From: Streptacidiphilus jeojiense
GTDB lineage: Bacteria > Actinomycetota > Actinomycetes > Streptomycetales > Streptomycetaceae
Reading direction: 5' to 3'
Length of the DNA: 64,000 bases
Assembly (NCBI RefSeq): GCF_000719095.1
Contig: NZ_JOEH01000015.1
Span: 62,001 to 126,000, forward strand
Shown here piece by piece: positions 13,864-22,909 of this stretch. Below the pieces are notes generated by a model. It was not told the DNA's origin and made no database searches. It was given only the letters and a program-made list of their open reading frames with translations. Every line of letters begins with the position of its first letter. Positions within the stretch are counted from its first letter, which is position 1. The translations under genes and the position numbers were made by a program.

Positions 13864-15921
13864 TCAGATTCCGGCGTGGGTCCAGAGGTAGTCGAGGACC
13901 AGCGCCCACTTGAAGGCGGTCTGCTCGTTGTTGGAGGCGCCGCCGTGGCCGCCCTCGGTGTTCTCGTAGTAGTCGACGGTGTGGCCCAGCTCCAGCATCC
14001 TGGCGGCCATCTTGCGGGCATGGCCCGGATGGACCCGATCGTCCCGGGTGGAGGTGGCGAACAGCACCGGCGGATATCCGGGCTGCTCGCGGATGTTCTG
14101 GTACGGCGAGTAGGCGCCGATGTAGGCCCACTGCTCAGGATCGTCCGGGTCGCCGTACTCGGCCGTCCAGGAGGCTCCGGCGAGCAGCTTGTGGTAGCGC
14201 TTCATGTCCAGCAGCGGGACCTGGCAGGCGATCGCCGCGAACAGCTCCGGGTAGCGGGTGAGCATCACGCCCATCAGCAGCCCGCCGTTGCTGCCGCCCT
14301 GGATCACCAGCTCCGCAGGGGTGGTGACGCCCCGTCGGACCAGGTCCCGGGCGACGGCGGCGAAGTCCTCGTAGACCTTGTGCCGCCCGGCCTTGACCGC
14401 CTGGGTGTGCCAATCGGGCCCGTACTCGCCACCGCCGCGGATGTTGGCCAGGACGTAGGTCCCGCCGCGCTCCAGCCAGCCGCGGCCGACCACGGTGAGG
14501 TAGTCCGGCGTCAGCGAGACCTCGAAACCGCCGTAGCCGGTCAGCAGCGTGCGCCCGCCTTGTTCACTGTCGGCGCCGTCTGCGCCGTCCGCGCCGCCGC
14601 CGGGTCGTGGGCGGACCACGAAGTACGGGATCCGGGTGCCGTCCTCGGACACCGCGAAGTGCTGCTCGACAGCGGTCCCCTCGGCGTCGAAGAGGGCCGG
14701 GGCCCGCTTGAGCACCTCGACGGGGCCGCCGACCACGCCCCTGCTGAGGGTGGGCGGGGTGGTGAACCCGGTGGTGAGGGTGAGGAACTCGTCGTCGTCC
14801 TCCGGGTTGGTGTCCAGGATCCCGGCCGACCCCAGCGGCGGCGTCCCCGGCAGCGGTTCGGACGCCCAGGGGCCTTCCGCGGCCGGGGTGAGCACCCGCA
14901 GCTCGGTGGCCACATCGCGCAGGACGGTGAGCAGCAGGTGGTTCCGGGTCCAGCGGTAGTCCTCCAGGGAGGTGCGGCCGTCCGGCTCGAAGACCGTGGT
15001 GAAGCCCCGGCCGCCGGCCATGAACTCCTCGAAGCCGATGGCCAGCAGCGCGCCGGCCGGATGGTCGCGGCCGCCGGTCCGCCAGGGCGAACGGGTCCGC
15101 ACCAGCAGCCACTCGCGGTGCACCGACGCCTCAGCGTCCTCGGGGACCTCCACCCGCACCAACTCGCCGCCGTCGGACGGGCGCAGGAACAGCTCGTCGC
15201 GGAAGAAGTCGATCCCCCGGTGCACGAAGTCGCGCTCGAAGCCCGGTGTCGGATCGTGGTGGGCACTCACCGAGACGTCCTCGGTCCGGCCCTCGAAGAC
15301 CGTCACCGCCTGGTCCGGCGCCGTGCCGCGGCGCCACTCCTTCACCAGCCGGGGATAGCCCGACTCGGTGAGCGAGCCCTCGCCGAAGTCGGTCCCCAGG
15401 TAGACCCGGTCGGCGTCGATCCAGCCGACCCGGCTTTTGGCCTCGGGGAGTTCGAAGCCGTCCTTGACGAACCGGCGCTCCTCGATGTCGAACTCCCGGA
15501 CCACGGCGGCGTCCGCGCCACCGCGGGAGAGCTCGACCAGGGCGAGCCGGTGTCCCGGCCGCAGCACGTCGGCACCGTGCCACACCCAGTTCTCGTCCTC
15601 GTCGCGGGCGAGCGCGTCGACGTCCAGGACCACCTCCCAGGCGGGGGCGTCGGTGCGGTACTGCTCCAGGGTGGTGCGGCGCCACAGGCCGCGCGGATGC
15701 TCGGCGTCCTGCCAGAAGTTGTAGAGGTGCTCACCGCGCCGGGTCACGTAGGGGATCCTGCCCTCCGCGTCCAGCACCGCCCGCAGGTCCTCGCGCAGGG
15801 CGTCGAAGGCCGGACCGGTGGCGTACCGCCCGGTCGACTCCTCGTTGCGGGCGCGCACCCAGTCCAGGGCCCGCTCGCCGGTCACGTCCTCGAGCCACAG
15901 ATACGGATCTTCGTCAGCCAT
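13864..15921 (-). CDS. prolyl oligopeptidase family serine peptidase (S9A)
   Basis: A 685-aa protein of full POP length. Residues 1-400 form the beta-propeller (opening DPYLWLEDVTGERALDWV is a family hallmark). The C-terminal alpha/beta-hydrolase domain holds the catalytic triad: Ser544 in GGSNGG, Asp about 628 in STRDDRVHP and His659 in EGGHGG. No signal peptide is present, so it is cytosolic. POPs cleave after proline in short peptides. Some act on RiPP leader peptides, but this one lies 35 kb from the lanthipeptide genes and is more likely general peptide turnover. A short Gly/Ala/Asp repeat (about residues 455-463) is an unusual insertion. Confidence 0.92.
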   Translation of the reverse strand: MADEDPYLWLEDVTGERALDWVRARNEESTGRYATGPAFDALREDLRAVLDAEGRIPYVTRRGEHLYNFWQDAEHPRGLWRRTTLEQYRTDAPAWEVVLDVDALARDEDENWVWHGADVLRPGHRLALVELSRGGADAAVVREFDIEERRFVKDGFELPEAKSRVGWIDADRVYLGTDFGEGSLTESGYPRLVKEWRRGTAPDQAVTVFEGRTEDVSVSAHHDPTPGFERDFVHRGIDFFRDELFLRPSDGGELVRVEVPEDAEASVHREWLLVRTRSPWRTGGRDHPAGALLAIGFEEFMAGGRGFTTVFEPDGRTSLEDYRWTRNHLLLTVLRDVATELRVLTPAAEGPWASEPLPGTPPLGSAGILDTNPEDDDEFLTLTTGFTTPPTLSRGVVGGPVEVLKRAPALFDAEGTAVEQHFAVSEDGTRIPYFVVRPRPGGGADGADGADSEQGGRTLLTGYGGFEVSLTPDYLTVVGRGWLERGGTYVLANIRGGGEYGPDWHTQAVKAGRHKVYEDFAAVARDLVRRGVTTPAELVIQGGSNGGLLMGVMLTRYPELFAAIACQVPLLDMKRYHKLLAGASWTAEYGDPDDPEQWAYIGAYSPYQNIREQPGYPPVLFATSTRDDRVHPGHARKMAARMLELGHTVDYYENTEGGHGGASNNEQTAFKWALVLDYLWTHAGI

Positions 15922-15971
15922 TCCCCGAGTCTGGCAGCTTCCGACGGGTCTTTGAATGGGATCGGGCCAGG

Positions 15972-16709
15972 TCAGGCGATGCCGCCGTTGGCGAACAGCA
16001 CCTGGCCGTTGATCCAGCGGCCGGGGCCGGCCAGGAAGGCGACCGCCTCGGCGATGTCGGCCGGGGTGCCGAGGCGCTCCATCGGCGCCAGGCCGGCGAT
16101 CTGGTCGATGACCTGCTGCGGCTTCCCCTCCAGGAACAGCGGGGTGGCGGTCGGCCCTGGGGCCACCGCGTTGACGGTGACGTCGCGGCCGCGCAGCTCA
16201 CGGGCCAGGATCAGCGTCATCGCCTCCACCGCGCCCTTGGTGGCGGCGTAGGCGGCGTAGCCGGGCTGCTGCAGCCGGGTCACCGAGGTGGAGAAGTTGA
16301 CCAGGGCGCCGCCGGGGCGCAGCGTGCGCGCCGCCAGCTGGGAGACGACGAAGGTGCCGCGCACATTGGTGCGGTGCATCCGGTCGAAGTCACCGAGGTC
16401 GTACTCGGCGACGGGCCCCAGCAGCATGATGCCGGCGGTGTTCACCACCACGTCGACGCCGCCGTACAGCTGCCCGGTCTGCTCGAAGAGCGCGGACATC
16501 TCCGCCTCGTCGGCGACGTCGCCGCGGATCGCGGTGCCGGTCCCGCCGGCCGCGGTGAGGGTGTCGACGACCTCCTTGGCGCGGGCCTCGTTGCCGGCGT
16601 AGTGCACCACCACGGCCATGCCGTCGGCGGCGAGCCGCTCCGCGACGGCGCGGCCGATGCCGCCGGTGGCACCGGTGACGATCGCTACCCGGGGAGTTGT
16701 CGTGGTCAT
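15972..16709 (-). CDS. SDR-family oxidoreductase
   Basis: 245 aa from the ATG at 16709, which follows GAGGAGG. A classical short-chain dehydrogenase: TGATGGIG cofactor loop (residues 12-19), NTAG (about 90), active-site Ser in NFSTSVT and YAATK (catalytic Tyr and Lys). The C-terminus WINGQVLFANGGIA is the usual SDR end. It probably uses NADP(H) to reduce or oxidise a carbonyl or alcohol. It is divergent from a TetR regulator that has two operator-like boxes in the shared promoter, so it is likely induced by the compound it processes. Confidence 0.9.
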   Translation of the reverse strand: MTTTTPRVAIVTGATGGIGRAVAERLAADGMAVVVHYAGNEARAKEVVDTLTAAGGTGTAIRGDVADEAEMSALFEQTGQLYGGVDVVVNTAGIMLLGPVAEYDLGDFDRMHRTNVRGTFVVSQLAARTLRPGGALVNFSTSVTRLQQPGYAAYAATKGAVEAMTLILARELRGRDVTVNAVAPGPTATPLFLEGKPQQVIDQIAGLAPMERLGTPADIAEAVAFLAGPGRWINGQVLFANGGIA

Positions 16710-16733
16710 CGGAATCAGCCTCCTCTTCACATG

Positions 16734-16774
16734 TGGACTACTTGTCCATAAATGAAATGTAGACTGATCGTCCA
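16734..16774. promoter_or_regulatory. paired TetR operator boxes
   Basis: Two 15-bp inverted repeats, TGGAC-TACTT-GTCCA (16734-16748) and TAGAC-TGATC-GTCCA (16760-16774), are spaced 26 bp centre to centre in an AT-rich patch between the divergent SDR and TetR genes. Two dimers on one face of the helix would fit TetR-type repression of both promoters. Confidence 0.68.
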
Positions 16775-16804
16775 TATAGCGCAAGCAGGAGGGCGAGGGG
16801 ACAC

Positions 16805-17422
16805 ATGGACGAGACCGAGACCGAGACCGGGACCGCGGCCCAGCCACGGCGCGGCCGCGGACGGCGACCGGCGGCCCAGGTCCGGGGCGAGGTACTGGAG
16901 GCCGCCGCGGCGATGCTGTTCGAGGGCGGGCTGGCCTCGATCACCTTCGAGAAGGTCGCCGCCCGCGCCGGAGCGAGCAAGATGACGCTCTACAAGTGGT
17001 GGCCCTCCCCCGGGGCACTGGCCTTCGAGGCGTACTTCAGCGCGGTCGAGGAGACCCTCGCCTTCGCCGACACCGGCGACATCGAACGCGACCTGACCGC
17101 CCAACTGCACGCCTTCGTACGACTGCTGACGAAACAACAGGCCGGCCCGGCGATCGCCCAACTGGTCGGCGCGGCACAGACCGACCCCGACCTGGCCGCG
17201 GCCCTCAGCCGCAGCTACACCCATCCACGCCGACAACTCGCCGTCGACCGCCTCCGCACCGCCCAGAACCAGGGCCAGATCCGACCGGACGTCGACCCCC
17301 AGGTCGTGGTCGACCAACTCTGGGGCGCCTGCTACCACCGCCTCCTGCTCCCCGACGAACCCCTCGACCCCACCTTCGCCGACGCCCTGATCACCAACCT
17401 GCTACGCGGCATCCAGCCCTGA
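16805..17422 (+). CDS. TetR-family transcriptional regulator
   Basis: A 205-aa protein. After an acidic then Arg-rich N-terminus (GRGRRPAAQ), the HTH covers about residues 22-68: EVLEAAAAMLFEGGLASITF, then EKVAARAGASKMTLYKWWPS. The C-terminal ligand domain (about 85-200) is helical with no named family visible. The start follows GCGAGGGGACAC. The divergent SDR is its presumed target. Confidence 0.9.
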   Translation: MDETETETGTAAQPRRGRGRRPAAQVRGEVLEAAAAMLFEGGLASITFEKVAARAGASKMTLYKWWPSPGALAFEAYFSAVEETLAFADTGDIERDLTAQLHAFVRLLTKQQAGPAIAQLVGAAQTDPDLAAALSRSYTHPRRQLAVDRLRTAQNQGQIRPDVDPQVVVDQLWGACYHRLLLPDEPLDPTFADALITNLLRGIQP

Positions 17423-17500
17423 GCACCCCCTCGACATATATTCGCTCATCTGTTCTATTCTGAGGTTCGGAGGTCAACCGCACCAACCCGAGGAGGCGCC

Positions 17501-18532
17501 ATGCGCTGGCAGAATCTGAGTGCCGACGGCACGGCCGCGCCGGGGCTCTTCGGCCTTGACGTGGTGACGCGGACGTTCGACACGCCGGAGTTCCGGGGCA
17601 TCACGTTTCACGAGGTGCGGGCGCGGTCGATCATCAATCGGGTGCCCGGGGCGTCGCGGATGTCGTTCGGCTGGACCGTCAACCCGTACCGGGGCTGCAG
17701 TCACGCCTGTGTCTACTGCTTCGCGCGGAGCACCCACAGCTATCTCGACCTGGACACCGGGCACGACTTCGACAGTCAGATCGTCGTCAAGGTCAACGCC
17801 GCCGAGCTGCTGCGGCGTGAACTGGCTGCGCCGAAGTGGGACGGTGCGCACATCGCCATGGGCACCAATGTCGACTGCTACCAGCGGGCCGAGGGCCGGT
17901 ACCGGTTGATGCCCGGCATCCTGACCGCGCTGCGCGACCGGGCGAACCCCTTCTCCATCCTGACCAAGGGCTCGCTGATCCTGCGCGACCTGCCGATCCT
18001 GGAACAGGCCGCCGAGGTCACCGAGGTCGCCACCGCCGTCTCGATCGGTTTCACCGACCACGAGCTGTGGCGCAGCGTGGAGCCCGGCACCCCGTCGCCG
18101 GCCAAGCGGCTGGAGGTCTGCCGCACGCTGATCGAGCACGGCATACCCTGCGGCGTGCTGATGGCGCCGGTGCTGCCCTACCTCTCCGACTCCCCCGAGC
18201 AGTTGCGTGCCACCGTCGCCGCCATCGCCGCCACCGGCGCGACCTCGGTCACCCCGCTGGTCCTGCACCTGCGCCCGGGCGCCCGCGAGTGGTACTTCCA
18301 GTGGCTCGCCGAGAACCACCCCGACCTGGTCCGCCGCTACCAGGCGCTGTACCACCAGGGCGCCTACGCGCCCACCTGGTACCAGCGCCGGATCACCCGC
18401 CAGGTGCACGAACTGGCCGCCGAGTTCGGCATCGGGCCCGGTGAGCGACCGGCCCGGGCGCGGGTCGAGGTGCCTGCGGAGCCCGCGCAGCCGTCGGGGC
18501 CCCCGGAGCCGACGCAGCTCAGGCTGATCTGA
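17501..18532 (+). CDS. radical SAM protein, Rv2578c/SplB-like
   Basis: A 343-aa protein. The radical SAM cluster is C66-x3-C70-x2-C73 within RGCSHACVYCFAR, preceded by GWTVNPY as in the Rv2578c family and spore-photoproduct-lyase relatives. The TIM-barrel continues to about residue 300 (AMGTNVDCYQRAEGRYRLM, SILTKGSLILRDL), and the last 40 residues are a Pro-rich tail. Family members bind [4Fe-4S] and cleave SAM; their substrate in actinomycetes is unknown, though a link to DNA repair has been suggested by similarity to SplB. Upstream a -10 TATTCT (17456-17461) lies in an AT-rich patch, and GAGGAGG precedes the ATG. Transcribed alone. Confidence 0.87.
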   Translation: MRWQNLSADGTAAPGLFGLDVVTRTFDTPEFRGITFHEVRARSIINRVPGASRMSFGWTVNPYRGCSHACVYCFARSTHSYLDLDTGHDFDSQIVVKVNAAELLRRELAAPKWDGAHIAMGTNVDCYQRAEGRYRLMPGILTALRDRANPFSILTKGSLILRDLPILEQAAEVTEVATAVSIGFTDHELWRSVEPGTPSPAKRLEVCRTLIEHGIPCGVLMAPVLPYLSDSPEQLRATVAAIAATGATSVTPLVLHLRPGAREWYFQWLAENHPDLVRRYQALYHQGAYAPTWYQRRITRQVHELAAEFGIGPGERPARARVEVPAEPAQPSGPPEPTQLRLI

Positions 18533-18619
18533 TCTGATCACCCCGCCGTCGACGGAACACCGCTGCTGGTCGAGGATGTCGCCCAGCGACTCCACCGGTG
18601 AAAGCGAAGGGGACCAGAC

Positions 18620-19786
18620 ATGGGACAGCCGTTCGGCTCCTACCAGAACGAGATCTACCTCAACGGGCTGGGCGGCGTGCTGCCGCGGTTCCCGATGGGC
18701 TTCGCGGAACTGGAGGAGCGGGCGCAGGCGGCACTGCCGCCCTCGGTGTGGTCCTATGTCGCGGGCGGTGCCGGCGACGAGCGCACCCAGCGGGCCAATG
18801 CGACCGCCTTCGAGCGCTGGGGCCTGGTGCCGCGGATGTTCGTCGGCGCCGCGGAGCGCGACCTGTCCGTGGAGCTGTTCGGGATGCGGCTGCCCGCGCC
18901 GGTGTTCATGGCCCCGATCGGTGTCATCGGACTGTGCGCCCAGGACAGGCACGGCGACCTGGCCACCGCCCGGGCCGCCGCGCGCACCGGGGTGCCGATG
19001 GTCGCCTCCACCCTGACCGTCGACCCGATGGAGCAGGTCGCCGCAGAGTTCGGGGACACCCCCGGCCTCTTCCAGCTGTACACCCCCACCGACCGGGAAC
19101 TGGCCGCCAGTCTGGTCCACCGCGCCGAGAAGGCGGGCTACCGGGGCATCGTGGTCACCCTGGACACCTGGATCACCGGTTGGCGCCCGCGCGACCTGGC
19201 CACCGCCAACTTCCCCCAGCTGCGCGGCCACTGCCTGGCCGACTACACCAGCGACCCGGTCTTCCGCGCCCGGCTGGCGCGCTCGCCCGAGGAGGACCCG
19301 CAGTCGGCGGTGCTGCTCTGGACCCAGATCTTCGGCAACCCGCTCACCTGGGACGACCTGCCCTGGCTGCGCTCGCTGACCGACCTGCCGCTGATCGTCA
19401 AGGGCATCTGCCACCCCGAGGACGTGCGCCGGGCCAAGGACGGCGGCGTGGACGGCATCTACTGCTCCAACCACGGCGGCCGGCAGGCCAACGGCGGCCT
19501 CCCGGCCCTGGACGCGCTGCCCGGCGTGGTGGAGGCCGCCGACGGTCTGCCGGTGCTGTTCGACTCCGGGGTCCGCAGCGGAGCCGACATCGTCAAGGCC
19601 GTCGCCCTGGGCGCCTCCGCCGTCGGGATCGGCCGCCCCTACGCCTACGGCCTCGCCCTCGGCGGCACCGACGGCATCGTCCACGTGCTGCGCTCGCTGC
19701 TCGCCGAGGCCGACCTGATCATGGCCGTGGACGGCTACCCCACTCTCGCCGACCTCACCCCGGAGAGCCTGCGCCACCTTGGTTGA
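18620..19786 (+). CDS. FMN-dependent lactate 2-monooxygenase
   Basis: A 388-aa TIM-barrel flavoenzyme of the alpha-hydroxy-acid oxidase family. [15 protein letters not shown] near residue 45 and the active-site His in SNHGGRQ are diagnostic, as is [20 protein letters not shown] (FMN phosphate site). The overall pattern, including the extended N-terminus ([12 protein letters not shown]), matches lactate 2-monooxygenase, which converts L-lactate and O2 to acetate, CO2 and water, better than lactate oxidase or glycolate oxidase. The start follows AAGGGG. Transcribed alone. Substrate preference within the family is inferred. Confidence 0.85.
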   Translation: MGQPFGSYQNEIYLNGLGGVLPRFPMGFAELEERAQAALPPSVWSYVAGGAGDERTQRANATAFERWGLVPRMFVGAAERDLSVELFGMRLPAPVFMAPIGVIGLCAQDRHGDLATARAAARTGVPMVASTLTVDPMEQVAAEFGDTPGLFQLYTPTDRELAASLVHRAEKAGYRGIVVTLDTWITGWRPRDLATANFPQLRGHCLADYTSDPVFRARLARSPEEDPQSAVLLWTQIFGNPLTWDDLPWLRSLTDLPLIVKGICHPEDVRRAKDGGVDGIYCSNHGGRQANGGLPALDALPGVVEAADGLPVLFDSGVRSGADIVKAVALGASAVGIGRPYAYGLALGGTDGIVHVLRSLLAEADLIMAVDGYPTLADLTPESLRHLG

Positions 19787-19990
19787 CGGTCCAGGTACGT
19801 CCGGCCGGGACCGAGGGGTGCGGGGACGTGTGCAGCTGACCGGACCAGATCAGCGCCGCCCCTGCAGCGCGGTGCGGGTGGGGGTGCTGTTGGGGGAGTG
19901 TTCGACCGCCGGTACCCGGCGCGCGGGTCCGGCGTACCCGGGGCGTCCCTAGCGTGACTCCGTTCGAATACTCGGCACATTGGAGCGGAC

Positions 19991-21997
19991 ATGCACAGCA
20001 CTCCTGGGGACGACCAGCACGCGGCCGACTGCGGCTGCCCCCGCACCGCTGACCTCGACGGCGACGGCATCGCCGCGTCCAGCCGCCGCACCTTCCTGCA
20101 CCGGGCCGGTGCGCTCGGCGCCGGGGCCGCGGCCGTGGGGCTGCTCACCGAGACCCCCGCGTACGCTTCGACCGGCGGAGCCGGGAAGGGCAACGGCGGT
20201 GGCGCGGACGACGACCCGTACGGTCTGACCACGATGGTGCCCGCCCCGCGCGGAACCTGGAGCCCGGACCCGGAGAACCCCCGCTTCACCGTCGTCGTGA
20301 TGCCGGACACCCAGTACATGTTCGACGAGGACCGGATCCACCCGGTGCCCATGGAGGCCTCGTTCCGCTACGTCCTGGACCCGGCCGGCCGGGCCGGCGG
20401 CCCCGACGAGAACATCGTCTTCCTGGCGCACCTCGGCGACGTGACCAACAACGGCCTCGCCGAGGAGTACGCCGCGGCCACCAAGGTCTTCGACCTGCTC
20501 GACCGGGCCGGGGCCGCGTACGGCGTGCTGGCCGGCAACCACGACGTCTCCGGCACCGACCAGCGCGGCAGCACCCCGTACCTGGACACCTTCGGCCCGG
20601 CCCGGGCCAGGAGGACGCCGGGCTACCACTCCTCCAGCCCGGACGGCTACAACACCGCCCACGTCTTCACCGGTGGCGGCCGCAAGTGGATGCTGCTGTC
20701 GCTGGACTGGCGGCTGTCGGAGCAGGGCTTCGCCTGGGCCAACGCCGTCATCGCCGACAACCCGACGCTGCCGGTGATCGTGACGACCCATGAGATCGTC
20801 GGCGCCGACGAGGACGGCGCGGCAAGCCTGTCCGCCTACGGGCAGCAGCTGTGGGACGGACTGATCAAGGACAACGACCAGATCTTCCTCACCCTCAACG
20901 GCCACTACTGGCCGCCCGGCAGCACCGTGCTGAAGAACAGCGCCGGCAACGACGTGCAGCTGCACATCACCAACTACCAGGACCGGTACTACGGCGGCGC
21001 CGGCATGATCCGCTCGTACCGCTTCGACCTCAACCGCGGCATGGTCGACATCGCCACCTTCTCCCCGTGGATCCGCGAGCTGGTGGAGAAGGACGAGGCC
21101 AACGCCCTCGCCGCGCAGGAGCTCGAACTCACCTCCAAGGTCGACTACTTCTCCATGGAGATCGACTTCGACCAGCGCTTCGCCGGCTTCGCACCGGTCC
21201 CGGCCCGCAAGGCCCGACCGGCCCGGCGGATGCTGCTGCCCGGCACCCTCGCCTACTGGCGCTTCGACGACGGCGGGGCGGCCGGCAGCGACGTGGCCGC
21301 GGACACGGTCATCAAGGACCAGACCGGGAAGGGCAACGACCTGGTGCTGCGCAGCGCCCCGGGCACCCCGGCGCACTCGCTCAGCTGGACCGCGGACCAC
21401 CACCCCGACCAGCCCGCCCACGCCGGCCTGGTCTTCGCCGGCCAGGGCAACCCGGTCAGCGGTTCGTACCTGCAGACGGTCGACCAGGCGCCGATCAACG
21501 GCGAGACCTTCGCCCACGGCTACACCTTCGAGGCGTTCTTCAAGGTGCCCTCCGACTGGGACGGCGGCCGTAACGGCTGGTCGGCGATGCTCAGCCGGGC
21601 CGGCAGCGCCGGGCAGGCGGGCAAGAACGGCCCCACCGCCACCGCGGAGGAGCCCATCCTCACCCTCAGCCTGTCCAGCTCCATCGAACTGCAGTGGAAC
21701 GTCTACCCGTTGAACCAGAACGGGGCCACCACCGCCTGGAGCCACCTGCTCCAGCAGGAGCAGTGGTGGCACGTCGCCGTGGTCAACGACGGCCGGATCA
21801 GCAAGCTCTACGTCAACGGCTGCGAGGAGGGCCGCAACCCCACCAGCACCGCCGTCGGACTGACCGCCCTGGGCATGCCGTTCCTGCTCGGCGGTTACCA
21901 GTGGGCCGGCGCCATCAACCAGGTCTTCCACGGCACCATCGGTGACGTCCGGATCACCGGACGGGCGCTGACGCCCGGTCAGTTCATGAACGCCTGA
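19991..21997 (+). CDS. Tat-secreted metallophosphoesterase with C-terminal LamG domain
   Basis: A 668-aa protein. The N-terminus has a twin-arginine signal (SSRRTFLHRAGALGAGAA, about residues 30-50). The calcineurin-like core (about 95-400) has the metal motifs PDTQYM, HLGDVTNNG, GNHD, THEI and GHYW in order, so it should be an active phosphodiesterase or phosphatase. A concanavalin-like LamG domain follows (about 415-668) with YWRFDD and GTIGDVRITGRALTPGQF at its end, likely to bind carbohydrate or cell wall. It acts extracellularly. The ATG follows TGGAG. The 3' end overlaps the convergent PNPOx-like gene by 14 bp. Confidence 0.87.
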   Translation: MHSTPGDDQHAADCGCPRTADLDGDGIAASSRRTFLHRAGALGAGAAAVGLLTETPAYASTGGAGKGNGGGADDDPYGLTTMVPAPRGTWSPDPENPRFTVVVMPDTQYMFDEDRIHPVPMEASFRYVLDPAGRAGGPDENIVFLAHLGDVTNNGLAEEYAAATKVFDLLDRAGAAYGVLAGNHDVSGTDQRGSTPYLDTFGPARARRTPGYHSSSPDGYNTAHVFTGGGRKWMLLSLDWRLSEQGFAWANAVIADNPTLPVIVTTHEIVGADEDGAASLSAYGQQLWDGLIKDNDQIFLTLNGHYWPPGSTVLKNSAGNDVQLHITNYQDRYYGGAGMIRSYRFDLNRGMVDIATFSPWIRELVEKDEANALAAQELELTSKVDYFSMEIDFDQRFAGFAPVPARKARPARRMLLPGTLAYWRFDDGGAAGSDVAADTVIKDQTGKGNDLVLRSAPGTPAHSLSWTADHHPDQPAHAGLVFAGQGNPVSGSYLQTVDQAPINGETFAHGYTFEAFFKVPSDWDGGRNGWSAMLSRAGSAGQAGKNGPTATAEEPILTLSLSSSIELQWNVYPLNQNGATTAWSHLLQQEQWWHVAVVNDGRISKLYVNGCEEGRNPTSTAVGLTALGMPFLLGGYQWAGAINQVFHGTIGDVRITGRALTPGQFMNA

Positions 21998-22682
21998 CCG
22001 GAGCGGGCGCGCGGTGGCCCGAACCCCGCTCCACGGGTTCGGGCTGCTGCGGCTGGCCGTCCGCGGCCGCGATCCGCTGCTCGGCCGCCGCACCGAACCA
22101 GTCGCCGCCCTTGCGCCGCACGTCGTCCGTGCCCCAGGCCCGGCCGCCGCTCGGTAGTTTCGCCAACCGCGGGATGTGCTTGGAGCAGTGGATGTACGCC
22201 TCCTGGACCGACACCTCGACCCAGATCCTGGGGCGGCGGCCGGGCACCGGGTCGACCGGCAGATCCGGATGCTCCGCACGCATCTGCTCGTCCTGCACCA
22301 GCCGGACCGTGCCGTTGACGTGCAGTCCGATCCGGTGCACGTCGAAGTCCAGGAACAGCAGCCCGATGTGGGCGTTCTCGCTGCAGTTCCCCAGGCTCGC
22401 CATCACCCCGTTCCCCCGGTAGTCGGGGTAGGTCAGCGAGGTGTCCCCGAGCACCTGGACGAACCCCGGCGGCCCGGCCCGGAACGAGCAGTCGCACTCC
22501 CCCTCGCCGTCGGCGGTCGCCACGAACACCATCTCCTGCCAGGAGACGAACTCCCGCATCCGCGGGTTGAGGTGGTCCAGCACCTGGTCGCGGTAGAAGG
22601 CCCCGGCCCGCTCGGCGGTGCCGAACTCCCACTGCAACAGGTGCTCCCCGATCGAGCCCTTCCCTGACAGCTGGTCGTCCAC
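21984..22682 (-). CDS. pyridoxamine-phosphate-oxidase-like flavoprotein
   Basis: 232 aa from a GTG start after GGAGGGGG. The split beta-barrel of PNPOx-like FMN or F420 proteins is visible at MREFVSWQEMVFVATADGEG (about residues 42-61), GNGVMASLGNCSENAHIGLL and the later HVNGTVRLV, followed by a conserved VEVSVQEAYIHCSKHIPRL. Members of this group reduce or bind small molecules with FMN, but specific roles are mostly unknown. The C-terminal 35 residues are a Pro/Gln/Arg-rich tail. It overlaps the convergent phosphoesterase gene by 14 bp. Confidence 0.82.
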   Translation of the reverse strand: MDDQLSGKGSIGEHLLQWEFGTAERAGAFYRDQVLDHLNPRMREFVSWQEMVFVATADGEGECDCSFRAGPPGFVQVLGDTSLTYPDYRGNGVMASLGNCSENAHIGLLFLDFDVHRIGLHVNGTVRLVQDEQMRAEHPDLPVDPVPGRRPRIWVEVSVQEAYIHCSKHIPRLAKLPSGGRAWGTDDVRRKGGDWFGAAAEQRIAAADGQPQQPEPVERGSGHRAPAPVRRS

Positions 22683-22909
22683 TGGAGTCCCCCTCCGTCC
22701 GACGGTCCTCTGTCGCTCATCCGTACCCGGAACGAGCCAGGATCCATCCCGAATCGGGGTCTGTTCAGGGACAAATCGGCATATGCGCGCTTGATGCCGT
22801 CCGCACCGGACTGATGGCCCTCAGAGCGGACCCACTCTGGCCGATCGGGCGCGAGCGGCGGCCATTCCGCGCTCAGCCCGCAGACAGCCAGTAGCCCCAT
22901 AATGCCGGG

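Noticed and set aside
13864..15921. Prolyl oligopeptidase as leader protease of the lanthipeptides.
   Set aside because: POPs remove leaders in some class III systems, but this gene is about 35 kb from the precursors and next to unrelated genes; no evidence beyond family.
18523..18541. CTGATCTGATCTGATCA at the end of the radical SAM gene.
   Set aside because: Short repeat spanning the stop codon; may be chance and no hairpin or slippage effect is evident.
19949..22279. Long minus-strand open frame opposite the phosphoesterase-LamG gene.
   Set aside because: Low-complexity translation without motifs; the plus-strand frame has Tat signal and complete metal motifs.
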